A stretch of DNA of 64,000 nt, taken from assembly GCF_001583415.1 (NCBI RefSeq), contig NZ_CP014475.1:2170001-2234000 (forward strand), written 5' to 3'. Positions within the stretch are counted from its first letter, which is position 1, and each line of letters begins with the position of its first letter. The DNA comes from Mycolicibacterium phlei. Its GTDB lineage: Bacteria > Actinomycetota > Actinomycetes > Mycobacteriales > Mycobacteriaceae. This document shows positions 8,700-17,737 of the stretch, in pieces. A program made the translations under genes and the position numbers. A model generated the notes under the pieces. That model had not been told where the DNA came from. It saw only the letters and a program-made list of their open reading frames with translations, and ran no database searches.

Positions 8700-9889
8700 G
8701 GCCTAGTCTGCTGCGTCCGTTGGTCGGACTGATCTCCATCCTTGCGGTCGCGGCAGTTTTCCTCTTGGCGGCCAACATGTTTCGGGGAGGATTCGCCGAA
8801 ACCGTGCCGGTTACCGTCATCTCGCAGCGCGCCGGGCTGGTGATGAACCCCGACGCGAAGGTTCAGGTCCGTGGTGTCCAGGTGGGTCGGGTGGCCGAAA
8901 TCGAGGCCCTGCCGACCGGCCAGGCGGCGATACATCTGGCGATCGATCCGAAGCGGCTGGATGCGATCCCGGCCAACGCACTGGTCGACATCGCCTCGCC
9001 GACGGTGTTCGGCGCCAAGCAGGTGCAGTTCGTGTTCCCCGAGAACCCGTCGCCGGAGTCCCTGCGCCCCGGCCAGGTGATCGAGGCCCAGCACGTCATG
9101 GTCGAGGTGAACACCGTCTTCGAGCAGTTGACGTCGGTGCTGTCGAGCGTCGAACCGACCAAGCTGAACGCGACACTCGGCGCCATCGCCCAGGCCATGG
9201 CGGGCCGCGGTGAGCGGCTCGGCCAGATGCTGTCGGACTTGAACTCCTACCTCGCGACCATCGAGCCCAGTCTGCCCGCACTGCGCGCCGATCTGCAGAC
9301 CGCCCCGCGGGTACTCAACGCTTACGCCGACGCCGCAACGGATTTCGTGGACATCGCCGACAACGCGGCGCGGATCAGCGACTCCATCGTCGACGAGACG
9401 GACAACCTGGACGCCGCCCTGGTCAGCGTCATCGGGCTGGCCGATGTGGGCACCGAGGTCGTCGGGCAGAACCGCGATCCGCTCGCCGAGGTCACTCGGC
9501 TGCTGGTGCCGACCACCGATCTGCTCAACAAGTACAACCAGGCGCTGTGGTGCGCGTTGGCCGGCATGGTGGAGGCAGCGGGGCGCCCACCGCTGAAGCA
9601 GCCCGGCGTGATGGTTCTGACCGGATTCCTGTGGGCCCAGGAACGCTACCGCTACCCGATGGACCTGCCGAAGGCCGGTGCGACCGGCGGCCCGCAGTGC
9701 ACCGGGCTGCCGAAGATGCCGTTCGAAGGTGTCCCGCCCTACGTCGTCGCCGACACCGGCACCAACCCGTGGCGGCGCACCTACCCCGGCATCATCCTCA
9801 ACGCCGACATCATCAAGCAGATCATGTTCCCCGACACCGAGACGTCCGGGCCGCCCCGCAACACCGCGCAGATCGGACAACCGGGATGA
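8696..9889 (+). CDS. MceA-type lipid-transfer protein (first of six)
   Basis: A 397-residue MCE-family protein: a short basic start, one membrane segment (about residues 10-27), the MlaD/MCE beta-barrel domain (about 36-115: RAGLVMNPDAKVQVRGVQVG) and a long helical part, then the Cys-containing MceA-type C-terminal region (about 280-397: LWCALAGMVEAAG, NPWRRTYPG). Mce proteins A-F form a hexameric periplasmic tunnel that carries lipids across the mycobacterial envelope, working with YrbE permeases and the MkL ATPase. Here no yrbE genes precede it. The next gene overlaps by four bases (ATGA), as do all later ones. Confidence 0.93.
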   Translation: MRPSLLRPLVGLISILAVAAVFLLAANMFRGGFAETVPVTVISQRAGLVMNPDAKVQVRGVQVGRVAEIEALPTGQAAIHLAIDPKRLDAIPANALVDIASPTVFGAKQVQFVFPENPSPESLRPGQVIEAQHVMVEVNTVFEQLTSVLSSVEPTKLNATLGAIAQAMAGRGERLGQMLSDLNSYLATIEPSLPALRADLQTAPRVLNAYADAATDFVDIADNAARISDSIVDETDNLDAALVSVIGLADVGTEVVGQNRDPLAEVTRLLVPTTDLLNKYNQALWCALAGMVEAAGRPPLKQPGVMVLTGFLWAQERYRYPMDLPKAGATGGPQCTGLPKMPFEGVPPYVVADTGTNPWRRTYPGIILNADIIKQIMFPDTETSGPPRNTAQIGQPG

Positions 9890-10911
9890 GGCGCCCGTTT
9901 CGCTCCACGGTGATCAAGTTCGGCGTGTTCGCCGCTGTGATGGCGCTGCTGACCGCGTCGCTGTTCTTCATCTTCGGCCAGTACCAGACCGGCAGCACCC
10001 GAACGTATTCCGCGGTGTTCAGCGACGTGTCGCGGCTGGAGGCCGGACAGTCGGTGCGGGTGGCGGGTATGCGGGTGGGCACCGTGAAACGGGTGAAACT
10101 GCAACCCGACAAGACCGTCGTCGTCGACTTCGACACCGACCCCGGGGTGCAGATGACCACCGGAACCCGCGCCGCCGTGCGCTATCTGAACCTCGTCGGC
10201 GACCGCTACCTCGAGCTCATCGAGGGCGACGGTGGCACCCCGCTGCCGCCCGGTGCCCAGATCCCCCGCGAGCGCACGCAGCAGGCGCTGGACCTCGACC
10301 TGCTGCTCGGCGGCCTCAAGCCCGTCATCCGTGGCCTGAACCCGCAGGACGTCAACGCTTTGTCGGCGTCGCTGATCCAGATCTTCCAGGGGCAGGGCGC
10401 CACGTTGCGGTCCCTGCTCACCAGTAGTTCGGGGTTCAGCGCCGCGCTGGCCGAACACAGCCAGACGATCCAGGCCGTCATCGACAACCTGCGGACCCTG
10501 CTCGCCACCCTCAACAAGGAGGGGGACCGGTTCTCCACCACCGTCGGTCAGCTCGAGACTCTCGTCACCGAGCTGGCGGCCGAACGCGATCCGATCGCCA
10601 CCGCCATCGACGCGCTGAACAGGGGCACCGCATCGATCGCCGACCTGCTCAGCGAGGCGCGCCCGCCGCTGGCGGAGACGGTCGACGAGCTGAACCGGCT
10701 GGCACCCAACCTCGACTTCCAGAAGGACAGGCTCGACACCAGTCTGCAGAAGGCGCCTGAGAACTACCGCAAGCTGATCCGCACCGGCTCCTACGGCAGC
10801 TTTTTCAACTACTACATCTGCGAGTTGAAGTGGCGGGTCACCGACCTGCAGGGCCGCACCGCGGAGTTCCCGTGGCTCCGCCAAGAGAACGGCAGGTGCG
10901 AGGAACCCTGA
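9886..10911 (+). CDS. MceB-type protein
   Basis: A 341-residue MCE protein from the ATG at 9886, which overlaps the mceA stop. It has a signal-anchor (about residues 10-30: GVFAAVMALLTASLFFIF), the MCE domain (about 38-120: VSRLEAGQSVRVAGMRVG, then VRYLNLVGDRYLEL) and a long helical region, ending with FFNYYICELKWRV, the usual MceB C-terminal signature. It is the second subunit of the predicted heterohexameric lipid channel. It is translationally coupled to both neighbours, so stoichiometric expression is likely. Confidence 0.93.
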   Translation: MRRPFRSTVIKFGVFAAVMALLTASLFFIFGQYQTGSTRTYSAVFSDVSRLEAGQSVRVAGMRVGTVKRVKLQPDKTVVVDFDTDPGVQMTTGTRAAVRYLNLVGDRYLELIEGDGGTPLPPGAQIPRERTQQALDLDLLLGGLKPVIRGLNPQDVNALSASLIQIFQGQGATLRSLLTSSSGFSAALAEHSQTIQAVIDNLRTLLATLNKEGDRFSTTVGQLETLVTELAAERDPIATAIDALNRGTASIADLLSEARPPLAETVDELNRLAPNLDFQKDRLDTSLQKAPENYRKLIRTGSYGSFFNYYICELKWRVTDLQGRTAEFPWLRQENGRCEEP

Positions 10912-12005
10912 TGCTGAAATACCGTGGCAGACACCTCATCCGGCCGGGAATCATCGGTGTGGTCCTGGTCATGCTGGTGATCGCCGTCGGTCTGGCGCCC
11001 GAACGGCTGACATCCTGGGCGACGGCGGTGCGCTACCAGGCGCTGTTCGCCGACGCGGGCGGGGTGGCGCCCGGCAACGACGTCACGATCTCCGGCATGA
11101 AGGTCGGCAGCGTCACCGCCGTCGGCCTGCAGGGCCAGGCCGCTCTGGTCACGTTCGCCATCGACGGCACCGTGACGCTGGGCACGGACACCACCGCGCA
11201 CATCCGCACCGGGACCCTGCTCGGCGAACGGGTGCTCACCCTGGAGTCCAAGGGCGAGGGCACGATGCGGCCGATGGAGGTGATCCCGTTGTCGCGCACG
11301 GCATCTCCCTATTCGCTGACCGAGGCGGTCAGCGAGCTGACCACCAACACCGCGGGAACCGACACGGCGGCGCTGAACCAGGCGCTGGACACCCTGTCGG
11401 CCACCCTCGACGAGGTGGCTCCGCAACTGGGGCCGACGTTCGACAGCGTCACCCGGCTGTCGCGGGCACTCAACGAACGCGACGAGACGCTCGGCGAGCT
11501 GCTGTCCAGCGGCGCCGACGTCACCAAGATCCTGTCGGAGCGCGGCAACCAGGTGAACACCCTGCTGCTCAACGCCAACGACCTTGTCGCCGTGCTCAAT
11601 GCGCGCCGCCACGCGATCGTCGAGATGCTGGCCCACACCTCGACGCTGTCCAAGCAGCTGTCCGGTCTGGTCGCCGACAACGAACGCGAACTCGCCCCGA
11701 CGCTGGATAAGCTCAACGGGGTGGTCGCGATCATGGAGAAGAACCGCGACAACATCGCCGAGGCGCTGCCCGGTCTGGCCAAGTTCCAGATCACACTCGG
11801 TGAGACGATTGGTAACGGTCCCTACTACCAGGCCTACATCCCGAACATCTTCTTCGGCCAGATACTGCAGCCGTGGCTGGACTACGCGTTCGGCTTCCGG
11901 CGCGGCGTCAACGCGGGCCAGCCGCCGGACAACGCCGGGCCACGGGCCGAGCTTCCGTTCCCGTACAACGGGATTCCGGAGTTCCACGGACCGGGGACAC
12001 CGTGA
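10911..12005 (+). CDS. MceC-type protein
   Basis: A 364-residue MCE protein. Its ATG at 10911 shares one base with the mceB stop. Membrane anchor at about residues 13-33, MCE domain about 42-120 (DAGGVAPGNDVTISGMKVG, then GTLLGERVLTLE), then a helical coiled region (about 140-300) and a C-terminal end containing GPYYQAYIPNIFFGQILQP, typical of MceC. It is predicted to form part of the same six-subunit channel. Confidence 0.93.
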   Translation: MLKYRGRHLIRPGIIGVVLVMLVIAVGLAPERLTSWATAVRYQALFADAGGVAPGNDVTISGMKVGSVTAVGLQGQAALVTFAIDGTVTLGTDTTAHIRTGTLLGERVLTLESKGEGTMRPMEVIPLSRTASPYSLTEAVSELTTNTAGTDTAALNQALDTLSATLDEVAPQLGPTFDSVTRLSRALNERDETLGELLSSGADVTKILSERGNQVNTLLLNANDLVAVLNARRHAIVEMLAHTSTLSKQLSGLVADNERELAPTLDKLNGVVAIMEKNRDNIAEALPGLAKFQITLGETIGNGPYYQAYIPNIFFGQILQPWLDYAFGFRRGVNAGQPPDNAGPRAELPFPYNGIPEFHGPGTP

Positions 12006-13363
12006 TGAGACGGCGGATCCTGACCCTGGTGCTCGCGGCGCTGCTGATCGGCGGTGCGGCGGTGGTGGTCAAGCAGGCGGTGCTGCGGCCCACCGTGGTC
12101 ACCGCGCAGTTCGTCACGGCCACCGCGATCTATCCCGGCGACGAGGTGCGCATCGCCGGGGTGAAGGTGGGCACCATCGAGTCGATCCGCCCTGCGGGCA
12201 CCTACACCGAACTGAAGCTGGCCATCGGCCACGGCATCCGGGTCCCAGCGGATGCGAAGGCGGTGATCGTCGCGCAGAACCTGGTGTCGGCCCGTTACGT
12301 TCAGCTCACCCCGGCTTACGAGTCCGGCCCGGTGCTGGCCGACGGCGCGGTCATCCCGCAGGACAGGACCGCGGTCCCGGTGGAGTGGAACGAGGTCAAG
12401 GAGCAGTTGATGCGGCTGGCCACCGACCTCGGGCCGACCGGTGAGATGTCGACCGGTCCGGTGGGTCGGTTCATCGACAGCGCGGCCAACGCCCTGGACG
12501 GCAACGGCGACAAGCTCCGCGAGACCATCGCGCAACTGTCCGGTGTCGGAAGGATTCTCGCCGACGGCAGCGGCGACATCGTGAGCACGATCGACAACCT
12601 GCAGACCTTCGTCACCGCGCTGCGCGACAGCAACGAGCAGATCGTGGCCTTCCAGAACCGGTTCGCCACCCTGACCAGCCTGGTCAACGACAGCCGCTCC
12701 GACCTGGACGCGGCACTCACCGACCTCTCCGAGGTGCTCGACGAGACCACCCGGTTCGTCCGCGGCACCCGGGACAAAACCTCCGAACAGCTCCAGCGGT
12801 TGTCCAACGTGCTGCAGAACATCGCCGAGCACCGGATGGCGCTGGAGAACGTGCTGCACATCGCGCCGCACTCGATCGCCAACGCGGTCAACATGTTCGA
12901 CCCGCGCACCGGCGCCGCCAGCGGCGTGTTCGTCCTCAACAACATGTCCAGCCCGGTGTGGGCGCTGTGCGGCATGGTCGGCGCGCTGCAGAACGTCACC
13001 GCGCCGACGACCGCCAAGGAGTGCGCGCAGTATCTGGGTCCGGGACTGCGCACCGCGAGCTTCAACAACCTGCCGTTCCCGTTCAGCCTGTTCCTGTCGT
13101 CGAACCCGCCGCCGTACATGCTGCGCTACTCCGAACCGCACCTGATGCCCGGCGCCGGCGGAGACGCCGACCCGCCGGAACCGCCGCCTGCCGTCTCGGC
13201 GTACACCGGCGCCGGGGACGTGCCGCCGCCGCCGGGCTGGGGAGCGCCGCCACCACCGCCACCACCAGGCCCGCCGACCGTGGAGAACCTGTTGCTGCCC
13301 GCCGAACAGCCGGCGCCGGAGCCGCCGCCGGAGGCGCCGCCGACCGAGGGGGCGACACCGTGA
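12005..13363 (+). CDS. MceD-type protein with proline-rich tail
   Basis: A 452-residue MCE protein from the ATG at 12005 (a GTG three bases earlier is also possible). It has an N-terminal anchor (about residues 4-22), the MCE domain (about 33-110: YPGDEVRIAGVKVG, then NLVSARYVQLTPAY), a helical region and the MceD-type end (SSPVWALCGMVGALQNVT). The last 80 or so residues are very rich in proline and glycine (PPPPGWGAPPPPPPPGPP), a feature of MceD proteins that may span or bind the cell wall. The stop of mceC overlaps the start. Confidence 0.93.
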   Translation: MRRRILTLVLAALLIGGAAVVVKQAVLRPTVVTAQFVTATAIYPGDEVRIAGVKVGTIESIRPAGTYTELKLAIGHGIRVPADAKAVIVAQNLVSARYVQLTPAYESGPVLADGAVIPQDRTAVPVEWNEVKEQLMRLATDLGPTGEMSTGPVGRFIDSAANALDGNGDKLRETIAQLSGVGRILADGSGDIVSTIDNLQTFVTALRDSNEQIVAFQNRFATLTSLVNDSRSDLDAALTDLSEVLDETTRFVRGTRDKTSEQLQRLSNVLQNIAEHRMALENVLHIAPHSIANAVNMFDPRTGAASGVFVLNNMSSPVWALCGMVGALQNVTAPTTAKECAQYLGPGLRTASFNNLPFPFSLFLSSNPPPYMLRYSEPHLMPGAGGDADPPEPPPAVSAYTGAGDVPPPPGWGAPPPPPPPGPPTVENLLLPAEQPAPEPPPEAPPTEGATP

Positions 13364-14520
13364 TCGTCAGGCGCACCGCAGCGATCGCCCTGAGCGCGGC
13401 TCTGACGGCGAGTGCGTGTTCGTTTCAGGGCGTGAACTCCCTGCCCCTGCCCGGGGCGGTGGGACGCGGCTCCGGCGCATCCGTCTACCATGTCGAGCTC
13501 GCGAATGTCGGGACTCTGGAATCGAATTCGCCGGTGATGATCGACGACGTGGTGGTCGGCAGCGTCGGCGCGATGCGGCTGCACGGCTGGCACATCGACC
13601 TCGACGTCTCGCTCAAACCCGACGTGGTGGTGCCCGCCAACGCGGTGGCCAGCGTCGGGCAGACCAGCCTGCTGGGGTCCATGCACGTCGCCCTCGACCC
13701 GCCGCCGGGGGAGCCGCCGCGTGGCCGGCTCCAGCCGGGCGCCACGATCGGTCTGGACCGCACGTCGACCTACCCGTCCACCGAGCAGACGTTGGCATCG
13801 CTGGCCGCCGTCGTCAACGGAGGCGGGCTGGGCCGCATCGGCGACATCATCGCCAACCTCAACACCGCGCTGGCCGGCCGTGCCGGCGACGTCCGCGACC
13901 TCATCACCCGGCTCGACACCTTCGTCGGCACGCTGTACGAGCAGCGCGACGACATCATCGCCACCATCGAGGAACTCAACCGGTTCGCCCAACGGCTGGG
14001 CGACGAGCAGCAGGTCCTCACCCGCGCGCTGCGCAAGATCCCGCCCGCGCTCGACGTACTGGTCAGAGAGCGGCAGAACTTCACCACCGCGCTGCGCAGG
14101 CTGGGGGAGTTCAGCGACCTGACGTCGGGGCTCATCCGCGACACCCAGGCGGACCTGGTGACCAACCTGGAGAACCTGGCGCCGACGTTGCGCGCCCTCG
14201 CCGACGTCGGCCCGGAGATCGACAGCGCGCTGGCCTGGCTGCCCACGTTCCCGATGTCGCAGAACCTCATCGACCGTGGCATCCGCGGCGACTACATGAA
14301 CCTGTGGGTCACCGTCGACCTGACCAACGCCCGCATCAAACGCAGCATGCTGCTGGGCACCGCGCTCGGGCAGGACCGCGCGTCGCTGGTACCCGCACCG
14401 GGTGATCCGGGTTACGACGACTACTTCTCCAAATACCCGCTGGGCGTGAACACGCCACCGCCGTTCGGCGAGATCCCCAATGCCGCCCCGGCACCGTGGG
14501 AACCCGGAGGAGGTGGCTGA
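13360..14520 (+). CDS. MceE-type lipoprotein
   Basis: A 386-residue MCE protein from the GTG at 13360, overlapping the mceD stop by four bases. The N-terminus is a lipoprotein signal with lipobox ending TASAC (Cys at about residue 18), as expected of MceE (LprK-type) subunits. The MCE domain spans about residues 40-125 (VSLKPDVVVPANAVASVGQ, SLLGSMHVAL). The end, NMYLWVTVDLTN-like (here DYMNLWVTVDLTN), is also characteristic. The lipid anchor would fix one ring subunit to the membrane. Confidence 0.93.
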   Translation: MIVRRTAAIALSAALTASACSFQGVNSLPLPGAVGRGSGASVYHVELANVGTLESNSPVMIDDVVVGSVGAMRLHGWHIDLDVSLKPDVVVPANAVASVGQTSLLGSMHVALDPPPGEPPRGRLQPGATIGLDRTSTYPSTEQTLASLAAVVNGGGLGRIGDIIANLNTALAGRAGDVRDLITRLDTFVGTLYEQRDDIIATIEELNRFAQRLGDEQQVLTRALRKIPPALDVLVRERQNFTTALRRLGEFSDLTSGLIRDTQADLVTNLENLAPTLRALADVGPEIDSALAWLPTFPMSQNLIDRGIRGDYMNLWVTVDLTNARIKRSMLLGTALGQDRASLVPAPGDPGYDDYFSKYPLGVNTPPPFGEIPNAAPAPWEPGGGG

Positions 14521-16076
14521 TGCTGTCCCGCCTGGTCCGAATCCAGTTGGTGATCTTCACGATCGCGTCGATCATCGGTGTGGTCACGATGGTGTTCGCC
14601 TACATGCAGGTGCCGACACTGCTGGGCATCGGCAAGATCACCGTGACGCTCGAACTGCCCGCGTCCGGCGGGCTGTACCGGTTCGCCAACGTCACCTACC
14701 GCGGCGTGCAGGTCGGCAAGGTCACCGCGATGGACGTCTCGCGCACCCACGCCACCGCCACACTGCGCCTGGACACCTCGCCGAAGATCCCCGCCGACCT
14801 GCGCGCCGAGGTGCGCAGCGTGTCGGCCGTCGGCGAGCAGTACGTCGAGCTGCTGCCGCGCACCGACCAGCCGCCCTATCTGGAGGACGGATCGGTGATC
14901 CCGATGTCGCACACCACGATCCCGCAACCGGTCAGCCCGATGCTCGAACAGCTCAACACGCTGATCGGCAGCATCCCGGCCGGACAGCTGAGCGCGCTGA
15001 TCGATGACTCGTACCGGGCGTTCGACGGGGCCGGCTACGACATGGGTTCGCTGATCGACTCCTCGGCGGCGCTGTCCGGTGAGCTCAACCGCGACGCCGG
15101 CCGGTCGGCGGCACTGATCGAGGACTCGATGCCGCTGCTCGACGCCCAGTCGCAGAGCACCGACGCGCTGCGGCTGTGGGCGCGCAGCCTCGCGGGCGTC
15201 ACCGATCAGGTGGTGACCAACGACCCGCAGGTGCGCACGCTGCTGACCGACGGGCCGCCGGCCGCCGACGAGGCCACCGCCCTGCTGGAACAGGTCAAGC
15301 CGACGCTGCCGGTGCTGCTGGCGAACATGACCACGTTCGGGCAGGTGGCGGTGACGTACCGTCCGTCGCTGGAACAGGTGCTTGTGCTGCTGCCGCCGTT
15401 CGTCGCCAACGTGCTGTCCTCCGCGCCGGAGAACAACCCGACCGGAATCCCGCTGGGGGACTTCCGGATCCAGATGGCCGACCCGAACCCGTGCACCGTC
15501 GGGTTCCTCCCGCCGTCGGCGTGGCGCAGCCCGGACGACACCACGACGCTCGACACCCCGGACGGCCTGTACTGCAAACTGCCGCAGGACTCGCCGATCG
15601 TCGTGCGGGGCGCGCGCAACGCCCCCTGCATGGGTGTGCCCGGCAAGCGGGCACCGACGGTGGAACTCTGCTACAGCGATGAGCCGTACCGGCCGCTGGC
15701 GATGCGCCAACACTCGCTCGGGCCGTACCCCTTCGATCCCAACCTCATCAGGCAGGGGGTGCCACCCGACGACCGGGTCACCGCCGACGAGAACCTGTTC
15801 GCGCCGCTGGAGGGCACCCCGCTGCCGCCGGGCGCGGTGCCGGGACCCGCCGCTGCGCCACCCGGTCTCGCACCGCCCGAACCGCCCGTGGCCGCCGCGC
15901 CGCCCGGCCCGCCCGCACTGACGCCGGTGGCGCCGGCACCGTCGGTGGCGATCGCGCACTACGACCCCGAGACCGGGCGGTACGCGACGCCGGACGGAAA
16001 CACCGGCGCACAGACCGATCTCGTGAACAAGCCGCAGTCCTGGCAGGACATGGTCTATCCGGGAGGTGTGTCGTGA
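14520..16076 (+). CDS. MceF-type protein with proline-rich tail
   Basis: A 518-residue MCE protein whose ATG at 14520 overlaps the mceE stop. Anchor at about residues 9-30, MCE domain about 40-120 (GGLYRFANVTYRGVQVG, then VSAVGEQYVELLP), helical region, then a cysteine-containing C-terminal domain (about 320-420: DPNPCTVGFLPP, DGLYCKLPQDSP) and a Pro/Ala-rich stretch (about 430-485). Length and order are those of MceF. It closes the set of six Mce genes in the canonical A-F order. Confidence 0.93.
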   Translation: MLSRLVRIQLVIFTIASIIGVVTMVFAYMQVPTLLGIGKITVTLELPASGGLYRFANVTYRGVQVGKVTAMDVSRTHATATLRLDTSPKIPADLRAEVRSVSAVGEQYVELLPRTDQPPYLEDGSVIPMSHTTIPQPVSPMLEQLNTLIGSIPAGQLSALIDDSYRAFDGAGYDMGSLIDSSAALSGELNRDAGRSAALIEDSMPLLDAQSQSTDALRLWARSLAGVTDQVVTNDPQVRTLLTDGPPAADEATALLEQVKPTLPVLLANMTTFGQVAVTYRPSLEQVLVLLPPFVANVLSSAPENNPTGIPLGDFRIQMADPNPCTVGFLPPSAWRSPDDTTTLDTPDGLYCKLPQDSPIVVRGARNAPCMGVPGKRAPTVELCYSDEPYRPLAMRQHSLGPYPFDPNLIRQGVPPDDRVTADENLFAPLEGTPLPPGAVPGPAAAPPGLAPPEPPVAAAPPGPPALTPVAPAPSVAIAHYDPETGRYATPDGNTGAQTDLVNKPQSWQDMVYPGGVS

Positions 16077-16555
16077 TACGAGCGGCGTCTCTCGCGGTGG
16101 CGGCGCTGGTGCTCACCGCGGTTCCGGCCGCCGCGGACAACAGCCACGACGACGTCGCGATCAACGGCACCTTCACCGTGTTCTCCGACGGCCGGTGGGC
16201 CAAGCGCGACGACTCGCGGCACGACGAGGCCGTCGTCACCCAGACCTGGACCATCACCTCGACCTGCACCACCTTCCAGGACTGCACCGGCCAGGTGACC
16301 AGCGATCAGGGCTGGACCGCCGAGCTCACCTACGTCAGCGGGCAGTGGATCGTCCGCCGCACCGTCCCGGACTGGGAACCCTGTATCGACGGCACCGCCC
16401 ACCCGGGCACCCAGGTGTTCCGGTTCTGGCCGGCGTGGCCGCCCCAGCCCGGCGTCTACAAGGGCTGGGACCGGACCATGGGCCCCAGTGGCGCATGCGG
16501 TTTCAACAAGGTCCTCGACATCGAGATGCCGCTGACACTGACGAAGATCGGTTGA
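16073..16555 (+). CDS. Small secreted Mce-operon-associated protein
   Basis: A 160-residue protein from the GTG at 16073, which overlaps the mceF stop by four bases and so belongs to the mce transcript. Residues 1-21 form a cleavable signal peptide (ending PAAAD). The mature part has four cysteines (two in TSTCTTFQDCTG, one in EPCIDG, one in GACGFNK) and many Trp and Thr residues, which suggests a small disulfide-bonded envelope protein. It resembles secreted proteins of unknown function found after mycobacterial mce genes. It could be an accessory of the lipid channel. Confidence 0.8.
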   Translation: MIRAASLAVAALVLTAVPAAADNSHDDVAINGTFTVFSDGRWAKRDDSRHDEAVVTQTWTITSTCTTFQDCTGQVTSDQGWTAELTYVSGQWIVRRTVPDWEPCIDGTAHPGTQVFRFWPAWPPQPGVYKGWDRTMGPSGACGFNKVLDIEMPLTLTKIG

Positions 16556-16559
16556 CCCT

Positions 16560-17582
16560 TCACCGATAGAAGGGACCGGGTTTCCCGGCGCGCTCGAGAT
16601 CGCCGTACGGGTCGTAGACCTTGACGGTCGGGTACGGCCACTCGTCGTAGGCGGGTCCGGGATCGCCCGCCACCCGCAGCAGGCTCAACACGGTGATCGG
16701 CACCATCACCGTGGGTAGCAGCACCGCCATCGCCGCCGCCGTCAGCCGCGCCGTCGTCGCACGGGACCCGGACACCCGCTGCACCAGCCGGGTGACGACG
16801 GCCAGGCGTCCGGAATCGTCGCGTACACACAACACCGCGACCACGGCGAACAGCACGCTGTCGTAGATCACCATGGACAGCGGCAGCTGGCAGCCCCAGA
16901 TGTGCAGAACGGGCCCGGCGGCCTGGCTGTAGACGAAGAACCCGACCTTCAACCACATCAGCTGCATGACCGTGTTGAGGGGAAGTCCCGCAATGAATCC
17001 GGTGATGAACAGCGCGGCCAGCGGGTGCCGGTCCAGCCAGCCGCCGGGCCGGATCCGCGGCGCCACCGGCCGCCGGTGCAGACTCAGCAGGCCCAGCCCG
17101 GTCAGCACGTAGTAGCTCGCGTACCCGCCCAGGAACGACAGCGTCGGCTCCAGCAGCGGCGAGATGTCGAAGTAGGGCCAGGACAGCGGGAAATGCCCGA
17201 CCCGCGGATCGAACACCGCGAACACCGCCCAGTTGGCCAGCGGGTCGAGCGCGCCTGCGCACCACGCGGCGATCGCCACCGGGACCAGCCAGTGCGCGTG
17301 CCCGTCCCGCAGCGACCGCCAGCCCAGATATCCGAAGAAGCAGACCGTCAGCACGGCGGACATCACCGAGACCAGCAGCGGCCAGTTGGCCACGCCGAGG
17401 AACGGGGGATAGGGGGCGGGTCCGGGATCGGGATTGGAGGTCCGCGGGTCTCCGTGCAGGCCCGACTGCATGTTCAACAGCGCCACGACGGCGAAGACGA
17501 GAAACCCCACCGCCAGCGCCCAGCCGAGCAGTGGGGCGCGACCGGTCACCGGTCGTACGGCGACATCCGGTCCGCCGGCCAT
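16560..17582 (-). CDS. AveC-like (spirocyclase family) membrane protein, copy 1
   Basis: A 340-residue membrane protein with about seven hydrophobic helices (for example about residues 20-40, 65-85, 100-125, 150-170, 195-215, 235-255). The motif DPLANWAVFAVFDPRVGHFP and the lumen-side PLLEPTLSFLGGYASYY match the AveC family, named for the Streptomyces protein that acts in avermectin spiroketal formation and dehydration; mycobacterial members have no assigned reaction. The ATG at 17582 has GGGGGAGG six bases upstream. It converges with the mce operon (4 bp gap) and is driven by a promoter with a cluster operator at 17601-17647. Confidence 0.75.
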   Translation of the reverse strand: MAGGPDVAVRPVTGRAPLLGWALAVGFLVFAVVALLNMQSGLHGDPRTSNPDPGPAPYPPFLGVANWPLLVSVMSAVLTVCFFGYLGWRSLRDGHAHWLVPVAIAAWCAGALDPLANWAVFAVFDPRVGHFPLSWPYFDISPLLEPTLSFLGGYASYYVLTGLGLLSLHRRPVAPRIRPGGWLDRHPLAALFITGFIAGLPLNTVMQLMWLKVGFFVYSQAAGPVLHIWGCQLPLSMVIYDSVLFAVVAVLCVRDDSGRLAVVTRLVQRVSGSRATTARLTAAAMAVLLPTVMVPITVLSLLRVAGDPGPAYDEWPYPTVKVYDPYGDLERAGKPGPFYR

Positions 17583-17600
17583 CACGGGCCTCCCCCTGAA

Positions 17601-17647
17601 ACCTAACGTTTGCTCCGCACGCTAACGGTGGCCGCCGCCACGGTCAA
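17601..17647 (-). promoter_or_regulatory. Promoter of the first AveC-like gene with cluster operator copy 3
   Basis: On the minus strand: TTGACC (17642-17647), a 17-base spacer, TAGCGT (17619-17624), then, one base later, the motif CGGAGCAAACGTTAGGT (17601-17617), which would cover the transcription start. The same order, -10 then motif, is found at 22494-22540 and 26418-26463. Confidence 0.65.
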
Positions 17648-17672
17648 GGTTCCGGTTCCGAAGCGCGCCGTT

Positions 17673-17695
17673 CTGAACAAAAGTTAGGTTAGAGT
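17673..17695 (+). promoter_or_regulatory. Cluster operator copy 4 before the reductase-like gene
   Basis: The plus-strand 17-mer CTGAACAAAAGTTAGGT (17673-17689) matches the consensus fully and is directly followed by TAGAGT (17690-17695), a possible -10. It is 49 bp upstream of the next start. With copy 3 it covers both sides of a divergent promoter region. Confidence 0.6.
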
Positions 17696-17737
17696 CGGCG
17701 GGGCGCTGATCCCCGAACGCCACGCGGAGGAGGCTTC

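Noticed and set aside
13180..13355. Proline-codon repeats in mceD as a CRISPR or satellite
   Set aside because: The repetition is irregular and in frame, coding the normal Pro-rich MceD tail.
17681..17699. IdeR box starting TTAGGTTAG before the reductase-like gene
   Set aside because: Only the first half matches the iron box; the rest does not. The bases are better explained by the cluster motif plus a -10 box.
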